A stretch of 24,783 bases of DNA from JBAZWE01 sp041658605 (GTDB lineage: Bacteria; Actinomycetota; Thermoleophilia; BMS3ABIN01): contig JBAZZU010000031.1 in the NCBI GenBank assembly GCA_041658605.1, positions 1-24,783 on the forward strand. Direction: 5' to 3'. Each line of letters begins with the position of its first letter. Within the stretch, counting starts at the first letter, position 1. The translations under genes and the position numbers were made by a program. Below are positions 6,998-15,221 of the stretch, in pieces. The notes beneath the pieces were generated by a model that did no database searches, was not told where the DNA came from, and saw only the letters and a list, made by a program, of their open reading frames with translations.

Positions 6998-8128
6998 TCA
7001 TGGTTTGTCTCTCCCCTGCTCCTTCTCTTCCTCGACCTCTTCCTCGAGTTCCCGCGCACCGCTGCGCACCTGTTTGAAATTGAGTCCCTCGCGCAGCAGG
7101 CAGGCGCCGCCCACACCGAGGCCGATGGAGCCCTCGATGACCTGAAGGCCCACGGAGAACGCAAGGGCGGTGGTCTTGGAGATGCCATAGGTGACGGTGA
7201 GGGGTATCACCGTCGCCAGCTGAAAGACGCCGACATTGCCCGGCGTGGCGGGAAGCGCGCCGGCGACATTTATGAGGATCAACAACAGCAGCGCGCCCTT
7301 GATGCCGCCAGCGTTCATAAAGCCGTCCGCGCCCCCGATGCTGCCCATGTCCCCGACAAGATGGAAGGCGTGCAGCGAAAGGAAGACCGCCATCAGCTGC
7401 GACATCCACGAGGCGCTGGTCGTGATGAATATTGCCGCAATCCGGACCGGGCTCCTGAGGACTTTCTGGCCTTCACTGAAACGCGCGACCACACCATAGA
7501 ATCTGGTGGCCATCTTTCTCCAGCGCGAATGGTGTTCTTTGTGGACGGCTTTTGCCTTCTCCGCCGTTTTTTTGATCTTCTCCCGCTTGATCTCCAGGGT
7601 TACCAGGACTGCGGCCAGCGCGCCGCTGATGACCAGGAGGATTATGGCGCCGGTATTGGCCCATGAGGGCAGATCCAGCCTGAAAACACCGTAGACCACG
7701 ATCAGCGCGAAGACGATGCCGTCAAACACCCTCTCGAGTACTATGGTCCCGAATACGGTCGAACGGGAGACGGGTTTACCGAGCAGCGTCTGGCGGCGGC
7801 TGATGACAAAGGCCCGGGCCAGTTCACCGACTCGCGCCGGGATCAGAAGGTTGACAAAAAAGCCGATCATCAGCGCAGAGGTCAGGTCGCGCCAGCGCCC
7901 CCTGATGCCCTTGAAGGTGTAATCGAAGATTATCTTCCAGCTGGCGACCTTGAGCATGATCGAGGCAAGGTTCGCGATGATCGCCAGGACGACCCACCTC
8001 CAGGATACGCTGGCGAATGTCCTGCCGAGTTCGTCATATTCGACGTGGAAAGCCAGGGCGTAGGCTATAAGCGCCAGCGTGGCCGCTTTCAGCCAGTGCT
8101 GACGAATGAGGGTCAGAGTATTTTTCAA
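6998..8128 (-). CDS. Flippase-like / lysylphosphatidylglycerol-synthase transmembrane-domain protein (UPF0104)
   Basis: A 376-residue polytopic membrane protein of the family that includes the membrane domain of MprF and archaeal AglD; members move or act on lipid-linked substrates. Hallmarks are NLLIPARVGELARAFV near residue 110 and the later LPATPGNVGVFQLATVIPL. Six to eight hydrophobic segments are visible. There is no cytosolic aminoacyltransferase domain, so this is not a full MprF. The tail is highly acidic and charged (ELEEEVEEEKEQG), unusual for the family. The start is TTG, overlapping the upstream TGA stop as TTGA, with GGAGG some 15 bases upstream. Translational coupling with the deacetylase is likely. 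Context suggests transfer of the glycolipid built by the upstream glycosyltransferase. Confidence 0.88.
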   Translation of the reverse strand: MKNTLTLIRQHWLKAATLALIAYALAFHVEYDELGRTFASVSWRWVVLAIIANLASIMLKVASWKIIFDYTFKGIRGRWRDLTSALMIGFFVNLLIPARVGELARAFVISRRQTLLGKPVSRSTVFGTIVLERVFDGIVFALIVVYGVFRLDLPSWANTGAIILLVISGALAAVLVTLEIKREKIKKTAEKAKAVHKEHHSRWRKMATRFYGVVARFSEGQKVLRSPVRIAAIFITTSASWMSQLMAVFLSLHAFHLVGDMGSIGGADGFMNAGGIKGALLLLILINVAGALPATPGNVGVFQLATVIPLTVTYGISKTTALAFSVGLQVIEGSIGLGVGGACLLREGLNFKQVRSGARELEEEVEEEKEQGRDKP

Positions 8129-8946
8129 TTCCTGCTTTCCTCCTCCATCATCTCTTCAAGAGTCACGAATTCCAGGCCTCTTTCGCGCGCCAGCCTGATT
8201 ATCTCTGAAAGGGCCGACGCTGTCTGGGAGCGGTCTTCCTGACCGGCGCCGCTCCAGCCGTCATGGAACAGCAGCACGCTGCCGGGCCGCAGGATATCAT
8301 CCGTTCTCGAAACGATAGTTTCAACCCCGGGGTTCGCGGTATCCCATACCCCCTTTGTCCAGCCGGCAATCCGGAAGCCATGGGAAGTAAGGGCGCGGTG
8401 CGCCACGGGGCTAAGCCAGCCATGGGGAGCACGGAAGAGGCGGCAGGGATCCTTGACCCCGGCATCGCGCAGGATGGCCCCCGTTCTTTCAACCTGGTCA
8501 AGCGCTTCGGCGGCTCCGGCGAACATGAGGATTCCATGGTCCATACCGTGATTGGCTACGCGATGGCCTTCCTGCTCCATGCGCCGCAGCGTTTCCGGCC
8601 AGCGCCGGGCATTTTCGCCCAGGACGAAGAAGGTTGCGGGAACAGACTCGTGTTTCAGGGTATCGAGTATCATCTCCGTAAAAGGGGGCCGCGGGCCGTC
8701 ATCGAATGTCAGCGCGATCCGGTTGCCGGTTGGCCGGCCGCGATGGAAGATTCTGCCGGTCAGGGGGAAGTTAGGTACAAGAAAGGAGACAAGCAGGAGC
8801 GTATCTGCGGCAAAGCCGGAAAAAAGTATGGCCGCGCCGGTTCTTCTGTTGCCCCGGTGCCAGAGGAAATGCGCCACTGCCGCAATGAATAAGGCGAATC
8901 CGCCGGCGAGAGACCCCAGGGTACGCAGAGCCTGTTTCTTAGTCAT
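8125..8946 (-). CDS. Polysaccharide deacetylase (NodB homology domain) with N-terminal membrane anchor
   Basis: Carbohydrate esterase family 4 enzymes remove N- or O-acetyl groups from glycans using a metal held by Asp-His-His. The 273 residues begin with two hydrophobic segments (about residues 9-28 and 38-57), probably anchoring the enzyme with its catalytic domain outside. Motif 1 is ALTFDDGP (Asp82 and Asp83), motif 2 HGMDH (His133 and His137, with Gly in place of the usual Ser or Thr), motif 3 RLFRAPHGW, and the last motif LLFHDGW. All key metal and catalytic residues are present. The start overlaps the glycosyltransferase stop by eight bases and the stop overlaps the flippase-like gene by four, so the three are translationally coupled. 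The substrate is probably the glycan or glycolipid made by this operon. Confidence 0.93.
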   Translation of the reverse strand: MTKKQALRTLGSLAGGFALFIAAVAHFLWHRGNRRTGAAILFSGFAADTLLLVSFLVPNFPLTGRIFHRGRPTGNRIALTFDDGPRPPFTEMILDTLKHESVPATFFVLGENARRWPETLRRMEQEGHRVANHGMDHGILMFAGAAEALDQVERTGAILRDAGVKDPCRLFRAPHGWLSPVAHRALTSHGFRIAGWTKGVWDTANPGVETIVSRTDDILRPGSVLLFHDGWSGAGQEDRSQTASALSEIIRLARERGLEFVTLEEMMEEESRN

Positions 8947-10135
8947 TCAGGGCTAAGACTAAATCCTCTTCCGGCAGTGAGGCGCTGGTCTGACCTTCCG
9001 GATCGAGCAGCTGATTGTAGAGCTTTTCGATCTGACCGGCCACGATTTCCCAGGAGAAGGTGTTTAAGACTGTTTCGCGGCCCGCCTGCCCCATGCGCGC
9101 CCGCAGTTCCGGGTCTTTGAGCAGCCTGAGCAGGGCTTCGGCGAAGGCGGCGGGATCCGGTTCGGGTACGAGGATACCCTGGTTATTGTCCTCCATGACC
9201 AGGCGGTAGCCGTTGATGTCGGAAGCGACGATCGGCGTGGCCGACGACATGGCTTCCAGCAGCACGACGCCGAACGAGGCCTTGGTGCAGGGCGTGCAAT
9301 AGATATCGGCGCTGGCGTAGAAGTTCGGGCGGCCGCCGTTGATGAGGCCGGCGAAGTGTACGTCCGGCGCGAGCTCCCTACCCACCAGCGACCGGTAATA
9401 TGGCCTTAAGGGTCCGTCGCCGACGACGATCAGCCGGCAGTTGTCGTACTGCTTTCTGACCAGCTTGAAGGCCTCGATCATTGTTTTCAGGCCGTTGCGC
9501 GGGTCAAAACGCCCGACGAAAAGGATGTTCAGTTTGTCGTCATCGAATTCCGGGAGAACCGGCGCGTCGGGCTGGAAATAGTCAGGGTCGACCCCGTTGG
9601 GGATGACATTGTATTCCTCATGGGTGTTCACGAAATAGCGCGAGAGCGCCTCGACGCAGGCGTCGGAAACGACGACCTTGCCATCGATCATGTCCATGTG
9701 GTCGGCGGACAACTTCTTCATGATGCCGTAGCCGCGGCTCCTGTCAAAATAGGTATGGAATGTCCCGACCGTGACGGGCGCGTTGGAGTTGCGCAGCGCG
9801 ATAACCGGCAGGATAGGCGTGAGCGGCGAGTGGGCGTGAATGACGTCGAACTGCTCGCGCTCGAAGAAACGCTTCAGCTGGCCTCCCAGGTTCCTGCCCA
9901 GTGTAACCCTCGCGAAGGAGCCGTTGGAATAAATCGGGATTCCCTTCCCGAACCTGGCCACCTTGAACGTGAGTTCCTCGTCGGGATAGTGATGGCTTTT
10001 TCTGGGTCTGATGTTGTGGGTGACCACGGTGACGTCATGGCCCCGGCTGCTCAATGTAAGCGCCAGATTATGAACGTGTTCGGTTATGCCACCGAGCAGG
10101 GGATAATAATACTCAGAAACGAGAGCGATTTTCAT
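8939..10135 (-). CDS. GT4-family glycosyltransferase (PimA/PimB-like)
   Basis: A 398-residue GT-B glycosyltransferase using a nucleotide sugar. The N-terminal domain starts MKIALVSEYYYPLLGGITEHVHNLA, the acceptor-side loop typical of GT4 enzymes, followed by HAHSPLTPI. The C-terminal donor domain has NILFVGRFDPRNGLKTMIEAF and the nucleotide-sugar region CTKASFGVVLLEAM. In that region the first Glu of the usual EX7E pair (ESFG in PimA) is Ala, while the second is kept. It is the first gene of the envelope operon with the deacetylase and flippase-like protein. The ATG lacks a clear Shine-Dalgarno sequence, and a small palindrome (10147-10158) lies 12 bases upstream. The acceptor may be a phosphatidylinositol- or diacylglycerol-type lipid; this is inference. 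Confidence 0.9.
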   Translation of the reverse strand: MKIALVSEYYYPLLGGITEHVHNLALTLSSRGHDVTVVTHNIRPRKSHHYPDEELTFKVARFGKGIPIYSNGSFARVTLGRNLGGQLKRFFEREQFDVIHAHSPLTPILPVIALRNSNAPVTVGTFHTYFDRSRGYGIMKKLSADHMDMIDGKVVVSDACVEALSRYFVNTHEEYNVIPNGVDPDYFQPDAPVLPEFDDDKLNILFVGRFDPRNGLKTMIEAFKLVRKQYDNCRLIVVGDGPLRPYYRSLVGRELAPDVHFAGLINGGRPNFYASADIYCTPCTKASFGVVLLEAMSSATPIVASDINGYRLVMEDNNQGILVPEPDPAAFAEALLRLLKDPELRARMGQAGRETVLNTFSWEIVAGQIEKLYNQLLDPEGQTSASLPEEDLVLALND

Positions 10136-10455
10136 AGTTGGAAATTCCGCATTTGCGGTATTGATCTGGTTGACTTCAATTCATTTTACCCAGCGAGAAT
10201 CTTACTAAAAAACACCGCTTTTTGCTACCTGCTGTGTTTGCATGAGCCGCCGGTATACTGTTTCCAGTCACCGGCGGTAATCCCTTTTCTGAATGGCTGG
10301 ACCTCCTCCCGGCAGGCGGTGGCTGACTATTCGAAGATGTTCGGCTGCCGCCTCGGAGTGCATGCCGGCCGGTCTGAAACAGGAAACATGGCTGTTTTGC
10401 TATACTAAAGAGTCGATTTGCACATTTTTTTGTGCCTGAGGAGGAATGATTCAAG
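10136..10455. other. Divergent intergenic region between the GT4 gene and the FmdB gene
   Basis: This 320-base region separates divergent genes and should hold promoters for both. It contains a palindrome with five-base arms (CCGCATTTGCGG, 10147-10158) near the GT4 start and an eight-pair hairpin (10247-10254 with 10270-10277, 15-base loop). An extended -10 element for the + strand is listed separately. I find no credible coding frame or RNA gene here. Confidence 0.5.
10398..10406 (+). promoter_or_regulatory. Extended -10 promoter for the fmdB-surE-HAD operon
   Basis: TGCTATACT at 10398-10406 is an extended -10 element (TG-n-TATACT, five of six to consensus), 50 bases before the FmdB start. 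No good -35 hexamer is seen at 16-18 bases, which is tolerated with an extended -10. Confidence 0.45.
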
Positions 10456-10722
10456 TTGCCAATTTATGAGTACCGGTGTCTGAAGTGCGGGCACCAGTTT
10501 GAAAAGATGCAGAAAATTTCCGATAGCGCCGTAAGCCATTGTGAGAAATGCGGCAAGCGGGTCACACGGGTATTTCATCCCGTGGCGATCCATTTCAAGG
10601 GCAGCGGCTTTTACAGCACCGATTATGGCAAGAAAAAGACTTCGCGCGCCAAAGAGTCGGAGAAGCCCGTAAAAAGGGAAGAGAAACCGAGGAAGAAAGC
10701 CGCCTCAAAGTCAGACAGCTGA
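10456..10722 (+). CDS. FmdB-family zinc-ribbon protein
   Basis: An 88-residue small zinc-ribbon protein of the FmdB family, named for a regulator candidate near formamidase genes, though general roles are not established. The start is TTG, giving the family's standard MPIYEYRC; GAGGAGG at 10438-10444 supports it. Cysteine pairs are CLKCG (Cys8, Cys11) and CEKCG around residue 29-32, the expected four-Cys ribbon. After a typical middle segment ending FKGSGFYSTDYGK, the C-terminal 30 residues are lysine- and glutamate-rich and low complexity, as in many actinobacterial members. It heads a probable operon with surE, 73 bases downstream. The family assignment is firm; the role is unknown. Confidence 0.9.
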   Translation: MPIYEYRCLKCGHQFEKMQKISDSAVSHCEKCGKRVTRVFHPVAIHFKGSGFYSTDYGKKKTSRAKESEKPVKREEKPRKKAASKSDS

Positions 10723-10795
10723 CACAGGCGTGACAGAGGCGCGGCCGTTGGCGGCCCCATCTCTCTGATTGAATTTCACCAGGAGGAAGCATTCC

Positions 10796-11587
10796 TTGAA
10801 AATACTCGTAACCAACGATGACGGCATTTTGTCTCCGGGTCTGTTCGCGCTCAAGCAGGCGATGGACGCTTGTGGCGAGGTTGCCGTTATCGCTCCCGAC
10901 AAGAACCGCAGCGCCATCGGCCGGGGCATAACGATTGGGGAATCGCTCAACGTCGACGAGATAACCTTCTCCGACGGCAGCACCGGTTATTCAGTGGACG
11001 GCACGCCGGTCGACTGCGTGCGGCTGGCATCCCTCGGCTTTCTGGACTGGCAGCCCGACATCGTCGTCTCGGGCATCAATCTCGGTCCGAATCTGGGGGA
11101 TGACATCACTTATTCCGGAACGGTGGCGGCTGCCTTCGAGGGAATCATGCTCGGCATACCGGCCATCGCTGTCTCGATCGAGAGGGCCGAGGATTACCAG
11201 TTCGGACCAGTTGCCAGATTCACAGCGGGCATGGTCGGCAAGATCGTCGAGAATAATATCCCCGGGACCATCCTGCTCAACATCAATGCTCCAAACCTGC
11301 CCCTCGCCGGTCTCAATGGCGCCGAGGTGACCCGCCTGGGCAAGCGTATCTATCGCGACCAGCTGGTGGAGGAGACAGGTGGCGACGGCTCTCCCGGCCG
11401 CAAGCGTTATCACATCTACGGTGACGATCCCTCATATCACGAGGAGGAAGGCACCGATTTTCATGCCCTGAACGAGAAGAAGATCTCGGTCACCCCCATC
11501 CACTTCGCGTTGACCAACCTGGCCGGGATGGAGATTGTCCGGGATTGGGATCTGAACGCGCTGGTGGCTCCCGACGGAGCCTGCTGA
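10796..11587 (+). CDS. surE: 5'/3'-nucleotidase SurE
   Basis: SurE dephosphorylates nucleoside 5'- and 3'-monophosphates and short polyphosphates, and is associated with stress survival. The correct start is TTG at 10796: AGGAGG (10781-10786) is nine bases upstream and the product begins with the family's MKILVTNDDGI. The in-frame ATG nine codons upstream would put the ribosome binding site inside the gene. Length is 263 residues. Metal and active-site residues are Asp8 and Asp9 (NDDG), Ser39 (DKNRSA) and Asn94 (SGINLGPN), matching the family's spacing; ITYSGTVAAAFEG follows. The HAD phosphatase starts six bases after the stop, so the two are coupled. Confidence 0.96.
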   Translation: MKILVTNDDGILSPGLFALKQAMDACGEVAVIAPDKNRSAIGRGITIGESLNVDEITFSDGSTGYSVDGTPVDCVRLASLGFLDWQPDIVVSGINLGPNLGDDITYSGTVAAAFEGIMLGIPAIAVSIERAEDYQFGPVARFTAGMVGKIVENNIPGTILLNINAPNLPLAGLNGAEVTRLGKRIYRDQLVEETGGDGSPGRKRYHIYGDDPSYHEEEGTDFHALNEKKISVTPIHFALTNLAGMEIVRDWDLNALVAPDGAC

Positions 11588-11593
11588 GCCGGC

Positions 11594-12259
11594 ATGGATA
11601 TAGTCAGTAAATGCTTCAGCGGATTCCTTTTCGATCTCGACGGGACCCTGATCGACACCACGGAGCTGATCGCGCGCTCTTTCCGCCACGCATACAGTTC
11701 AGTGATTGGCGGGGAGCCGGCGGATGAGGTGTTGATGGCCAACGTGGGCCAGCCGCTCATGACGCAGATGGAGCTGCTCGGCGGCCATCAGGCCCAGGAG
11801 CTTTACGATACTTACCGGGTGTTCAACCACGCCCGCCACGACGAGTTCATAAATACATACGACGGGATTGAGGAGCTGCTGGTCGAACTGAAGGCGCGCG
11901 GGGCGAAGCTGGCGATCGTGACGTCCAAAAGCAGGGAGACGGTGGACATGGCTTTTCGCTGTATCCCCATCGAGCATTATTTTGACGCGGTGATAACGAC
12001 CGACGACACGGATAACCACAAGCCGCATCCGCAGCCGATTTTGCTGGCCATGCGGATGCTGGACCTGGCGCCCGACGAGTCGGTATACATTGGTGACAGC
12101 CCGTTCGACATCAAGGCGGGGCAGGCGGCGGGCATCGCCACCGCAGCCGTCGGCTGGGGGATGTTCGAGCCGGTTCGGCTCAGGGAGCTGGAGCCCGATT
12201 TTTATTTTGAAAAGCCGGAAGAGATACTGAGGCTTTGCCCGGAAGAAAAGGCGGAATAG
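11594..12259 (+). CDS. HAD-superfamily phosphatase (PpaX / phosphoglycolate-phosphatase-like)
   Basis: A 221-residue haloacid-dehalogenase hydrolase of subclass IA. Motif I is FDLDGTLID, with nucleophile Asp14 and acid-base Asp16; motif II is the Ser/Thr of IVTSKSR; motif III is the Lys of NHKPHPQP; motif IV is IGDSPFDIKAGQAAG. A helical cap lies between motifs I and II. The closest named groups are pyrophosphatase PpaX and phosphoglycolate phosphatase Gph; the sequence alone does not decide the substrate. It is only six bases downstream of surE and lacks its own strong ribosome binding site, so it is probably translationally coupled. With SurE it forms a phosphomonoester-hydrolysing pair. 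It could also act in nucleotide or sugar-phosphate housekeeping. Confidence 0.88.
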   Translation: MDIVSKCFSGFLFDLDGTLIDTTELIARSFRHAYSSVIGGEPADEVLMANVGQPLMTQMELLGGHQAQELYDTYRVFNHARHDEFINTYDGIEELLVELKARGAKLAIVTSKSRETVDMAFRCIPIEHYFDAVITTDDTDNHKPHPQPILLAMRMLDLAPDESVYIGDSPFDIKAGQAAGIATAAVGWGMFEPVRLRELEPDFYFEKPEEILRLCPEEKAE

Positions 12260-12324
12260 TAACGACAGGACCGGCGTGAATGAATATTATTGCAGCCAGG
12301 GCGTTGCATCAGACAGTTTGTTTA

Positions 12325-12352
12325 TGTCATCCTGAGCGCAGCGAAGGATCTT
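12325..12352. repeat. Dispersed palindromic repeat of the CCTGAGCG-AGCGAAGGAT type
   Basis: The 28-base segment contains ATCCTGAGCGCAGCGAAGGAT, of which the ends ATCCT and AGGAT are complementary. I recognise this as a short motif dispersed between genes in many unrelated bacterial genomes. It lies in the 162-base gap between the HAD phosphatase and cobA-hemD. A five-pair hairpin (12386-12390 with 12396-12400) follows it. Confidence 0.6.
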
Positions 12353-12421
12353 GAAGCAACTACAAATGCGGAGTTTATGCTTGACGGAGCGTAAGGCTCC
12401 CATGATTATCGGGTGGTAAGC

Positions 12422-13969
12422 ATGGTTGATAAAAAAGGAAAAGTCTACCTCGTCGGAGCCGGTCCGGGCGACCCCGGCCTGTTCACCCTCAAGGGCGTGG
12501 AATGCATGCGCCGCGCCGACGTCATCGTCTATGACTATCTCGCCGGCAAACCGCTACTGGGATACGCGCGGCCTGACGCCGAGCTGATCTACGTGGGCAA
12601 GAAGGGCGGCGACCACACCATGAAGCAGCCTGATATCAATCAGGTGCTCGTGGACAAGGGCCTTGAAGGCAATATTGTTACGCGCCTCAAGGGCGGCGAC
12701 TCGTTCATCTTCGGCCGCGGTGGCGAGGAGGCACTGGCGCTGCAGGAGGCGGGCGTCTCCTTCGAAGTCGTCCCCGGCATCTCCTCCGCCTATGCCGTTC
12801 CGGCTTACGCGGGCATCCCGGTTACCCACAGGAACGTCACGACAGACGTCGCTTTCATTACCGGACACGAGGACCCGACCAAGGCTGAGTCACACATCAA
12901 ATGGGACAAACTGTCAACAGGAGTCGGTACGCTGGTGTTTCTCATGGGCGTCAAGAACCTGCCTTTTATCGTAAAAAACCTGACAGACAACGGCCGTGAT
13001 CCCGAGACGCCAGTCGCCCTGATCCGCTGGGGCACGACGCCGCGCCAGGAGACACTCACAGGCAAACTTTCAAATATCGTCGAGCTGGTGAAGGAGCGCG
13101 GTTTCAAGGCGCCGGCCATCACAATCGTCGGCGAGGTGGTCAAGCTCAGGGAGAAGCTGCACTGGTTCGAGGACCGTCCGCTGTTCGGCAAGCGTGTGGT
13201 TGTAACCCGCTCGCGCGCGCAGGCGAGCGACCTGGTGGACCAGCTGCGCGAGCTGGGCGCGATCCCGGTGGAGTTCCCCACCATAAAGGTGGTAGATCCC
13301 GTTGAAGGCTACGCCGCGCTCGACGCCGCCATCGCGAAGCTGCGCGGGAGCGACAGGCCCGCGTATGACTGGGCGGTCTTCACCAGCGTCAATGGTGTCG
13401 AGAAATTCTTCGAGCGTCTGGCGCAGACAGGAGACGTGCGGGACTTGAAGGGCCTGAAGCTGGGCGCCATCGGGCCGGCAACGGCGGCGGCTCTCAAGCA
13501 GCGCGGCCTCAAGCTCGATTTCGTGCCGCCGGAATACCGTGCGGAAGCGATAGTCGACGGTCTGCTCGAGATGGGCATCAAGGGCAGCAGGGTGCTCATA
13601 CCGCGCGCGAAAGAGGCGCGTGAAGTGCTTCCCGAAAAGCTGGCCGAAGCCGGGGCCGAGGTGGAAGTCGTGACGGCCTACGAGACCATCCTTGACGACT
13701 CCGGTGCCGAAGACATGAAAGATATGCTCATGAGCGGCGAAATTGATATCATTACTTTTACAAGTTCATCTACGGTCAAGAATTTCGTGCAGCTCCTCGA
13801 CGGTTTTGACTTCTCTGCTCTCCCCGCGAACGTGACAATCGCCAGCATCGGCCCCGTTACAGCTGACACCGCCAGGGACCTGGGTCTCAACGTCGACCTT
13901 GAGGCTGACGAGTACACGATACCCGGACTGGTCAGGGCCCTCGTGGCCGGGATCAGGCCGGGCAGCTAA
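12422..13969 (+). CDS. cobA/hemD: Fused uroporphyrinogen-III C-methyltransferase / uroporphyrinogen-III synthase (CobA-HemD)
   Basis: A bifunctional 515-residue enzyme. The N-terminal half (about residues 8-245) is the SAM-dependent methyltransferase that makes precorrin-2; it shows VYLVGAGPGDPGLFTLKG, the RLKGGDSFIFGRGGEE loop, VPGISSAYAVPAYAGIPVTHR and GTLVFLMG. The C-terminal half (from about residue 256, GKRVVVTRSRAQ) is HemD, which cyclises hydroxymethylbilane to uroporphyrinogen III; it contains TSVNGVEKF, AIGPATAAAL and ITFTSSSTVKNF. The fusion is known in several anaerobes and channels substrate into siroheme and cobalamin. I start at ATG 12422, preceded by GGGTGG, over the GTG nine bases upstream, which has no ribosome binding site. 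It opens the haem cluster, 45 bases before ahbC. Its product feeds siroheme, the substrate of AhbAB. Confidence 0.95.
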   Translation: MVDKKGKVYLVGAGPGDPGLFTLKGVECMRRADVIVYDYLAGKPLLGYARPDAELIYVGKKGGDHTMKQPDINQVLVDKGLEGNIVTRLKGGDSFIFGRGGEEALALQEAGVSFEVVPGISSAYAVPAYAGIPVTHRNVTTDVAFITGHEDPTKAESHIKWDKLSTGVGTLVFLMGVKNLPFIVKNLTDNGRDPETPVALIRWGTTPRQETLTGKLSNIVELVKERGFKAPAITIVGEVVKLREKLHWFEDRPLFGKRVVVTRSRAQASDLVDQLRELGAIPVEFPTIKVVDPVEGYAALDAAIAKLRGSDRPAYDWAVFTSVNGVEKFFERLAQTGDVRDLKGLKLGAIGPATAAALKQRGLKLDFVPPEYRAEAIVDGLLEMGIKGSRVLIPRAKEAREVLPEKLAEAGAEVEVVTAYETILDDSGAEDMKDMLMSGEIDIITFTSSSTVKNFVQLLDGFDFSALPANVTIASIGPVTADTARDLGLNVDLEADEYTIPGLVRALVAGIRPGS

Positions 13970-14014
13970 CAGCCGGCGGCCCACGGCAGGCCGGCATCGA
14001 ACCAGAGGAAGAAC

Positions 14015-15217
14015 ATGATAGACATCACCCGTTTATACTGCGACCGCGATACGCCCGCCGATTCCCTGCGATACGGCCATGGAAGCAAGGGAAAGCCGGA
14101 GATGAAGGGCGCCCCGCGCATCCCGCGTGAGCCGAAGACCGCGGCCGAGCGCCGGCCGGTCGTCGCCTGGAACACGAGCCGCACCTGCAACCTCAAGTGT
14201 GTTCACTGCTATACGGACTCCGAGGCGAAGAAGTACGAGGGCGAGCTTTCCACCGAGGAAGGCAAGACGCTCATCGATGACCTGGCGAAGTTCCAGATAC
14301 CGGCGCTGCTTTTTTCCGGCGGCGAGCCGCTCATGCGCAAGGACCTCTTCGAGCTGGTCGGGCACGCGGTGTCGCTCGGCATCCGTCCGACTCTTTCCAC
14401 GAACGGCACTCTTATTACCCGTGACGTGGCCCAGCGCATCAAGGACCTGGGCTTCACGTATGTCGGCATCAGCCTCGACGGCATCGGTGAGATCAATGAC
14501 GCTTTCCGCGGACACGAAGGCGCTTTTGCGAAATCCATGGAGGGCTTCCGCAACTGCAAGGCGGTGGAGCAGCGCGTGGGGCTGCGGCTGACTCTGACCC
14601 GGCACAATTACAGGGACCTGCATAACATCTTTGATTTCATCGAGGCGGAAGGGATTGACCGTGCATGTTTTTATCACCTGGTATATTCCGGCCGCGGCAA
14701 GGAGAGCGACGATCTGACTCACGAGGAAAGCCGCGACGCGCTGGACATAATCCTCGAACGCACCAAGGATCTGCATGACCGCGGCCTGGAGAAGGACATC
14801 CTCACCGTAGACAACCATGTGGATGGCATCTATCTCTACATGAAGCTTCTCAAGGAATCCCCGGAACGGGCGGCGGAGGTGCTCAAGCTGCTCAAATGGA
14901 ACGGCGGCGGCATGTACAGCTCGGGCGTCGGTTTCGGCGACATAGATTTTGTGGGCAACGTCCACGCGGACCAGTTCTGGATGCACTACAGCTTCGGCAA
15001 TGTCCGGGAGAGGCCGTTCAGCGAGATCTGGATGGACACATCCGATCCCCTGATGGCCGGGCTGAAGAATCGCCGCAGCATGATCCACGGACGCTGCGCC
15101 ACCTGCAAGTGGTTCGATGCCTGCGGCGGCGCACTGCGTGTCCGCGCCGACCTGGTCTATGGCGATCCATGGGCTCCCGACCCCGCCTGCTATCTCACCG
15201 ACGAGGAGATTGGCTGA
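14015..15217 (+). CDS. ahbC: 12,18-didecarboxysiroheme deacetylase, radical SAM enzyme AhbC
   Basis: AhbC removes two acetate side chains from 12,18-didecarboxysiroheme to give iron-coproporphyrin III in the siroheme-dependent haem route. The 400-residue protein begins with the subfamily's MIDITRLYCDRDTPADSLRYG. The radical-SAM cluster motif is CNLKCVHC (Cys58, Cys62, Cys65), followed by SGGEPLMRKDL and LSTNGTLI. The C-terminal SPASM-like region has CX2CX5C (Cys361, Cys364, Cys370) and Cys392 for a second [4Fe-4S] cluster. NirJ of haem d1 synthesis is a close relative, but the downstream AhbD and AhbA/B genes point to haem b. AGAGGA sits five bases before the ATG. AhbD starts four bases after its stop. 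Confidence 0.94.
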   Translation: MIDITRLYCDRDTPADSLRYGHGSKGKPEMKGAPRIPREPKTAAERRPVVAWNTSRTCNLKCVHCYTDSEAKKYEGELSTEEGKTLIDDLAKFQIPALLFSGGEPLMRKDLFELVGHAVSLGIRPTLSTNGTLITRDVAQRIKDLGFTYVGISLDGIGEINDAFRGHEGAFAKSMEGFRNCKAVEQRVGLRLTLTRHNYRDLHNIFDFIEAEGIDRACFYHLVYSGRGKESDDLTHEESRDALDIILERTKDLHDRGLEKDILTVDNHVDGIYLYMKLLKESPERAAEVLKLLKWNGGGMYSSGVGFGDIDFVGNVHADQFWMHYSFGNVRERPFSEIWMDTSDPLMAGLKNRRSMIHGRCATCKWFDACGGALRVRADLVYGDPWAPDPACYLTDEEIG

Positions 15218-15221
15218 GAAA

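Noticed and set aside
10176..10454. 92-codon open frame on the - strand in the divergent intergenic region
   Set aside because: Low-complexity Ser/Arg-rich product, no ribosome binding site, and it crosses the promoter region of fmdB.
12413..12421. GTG start for CobA-HemD nine bases upstream
   Set aside because: No ribosome binding site precedes it; GGGTGG is placed correctly for ATG 12422.
14015..15217. NirJ of haem d1 synthesis in place of AhbC
   Set aside because: No nirS, nirF or other haem d1 genes occur, and AhbD sits directly downstream.
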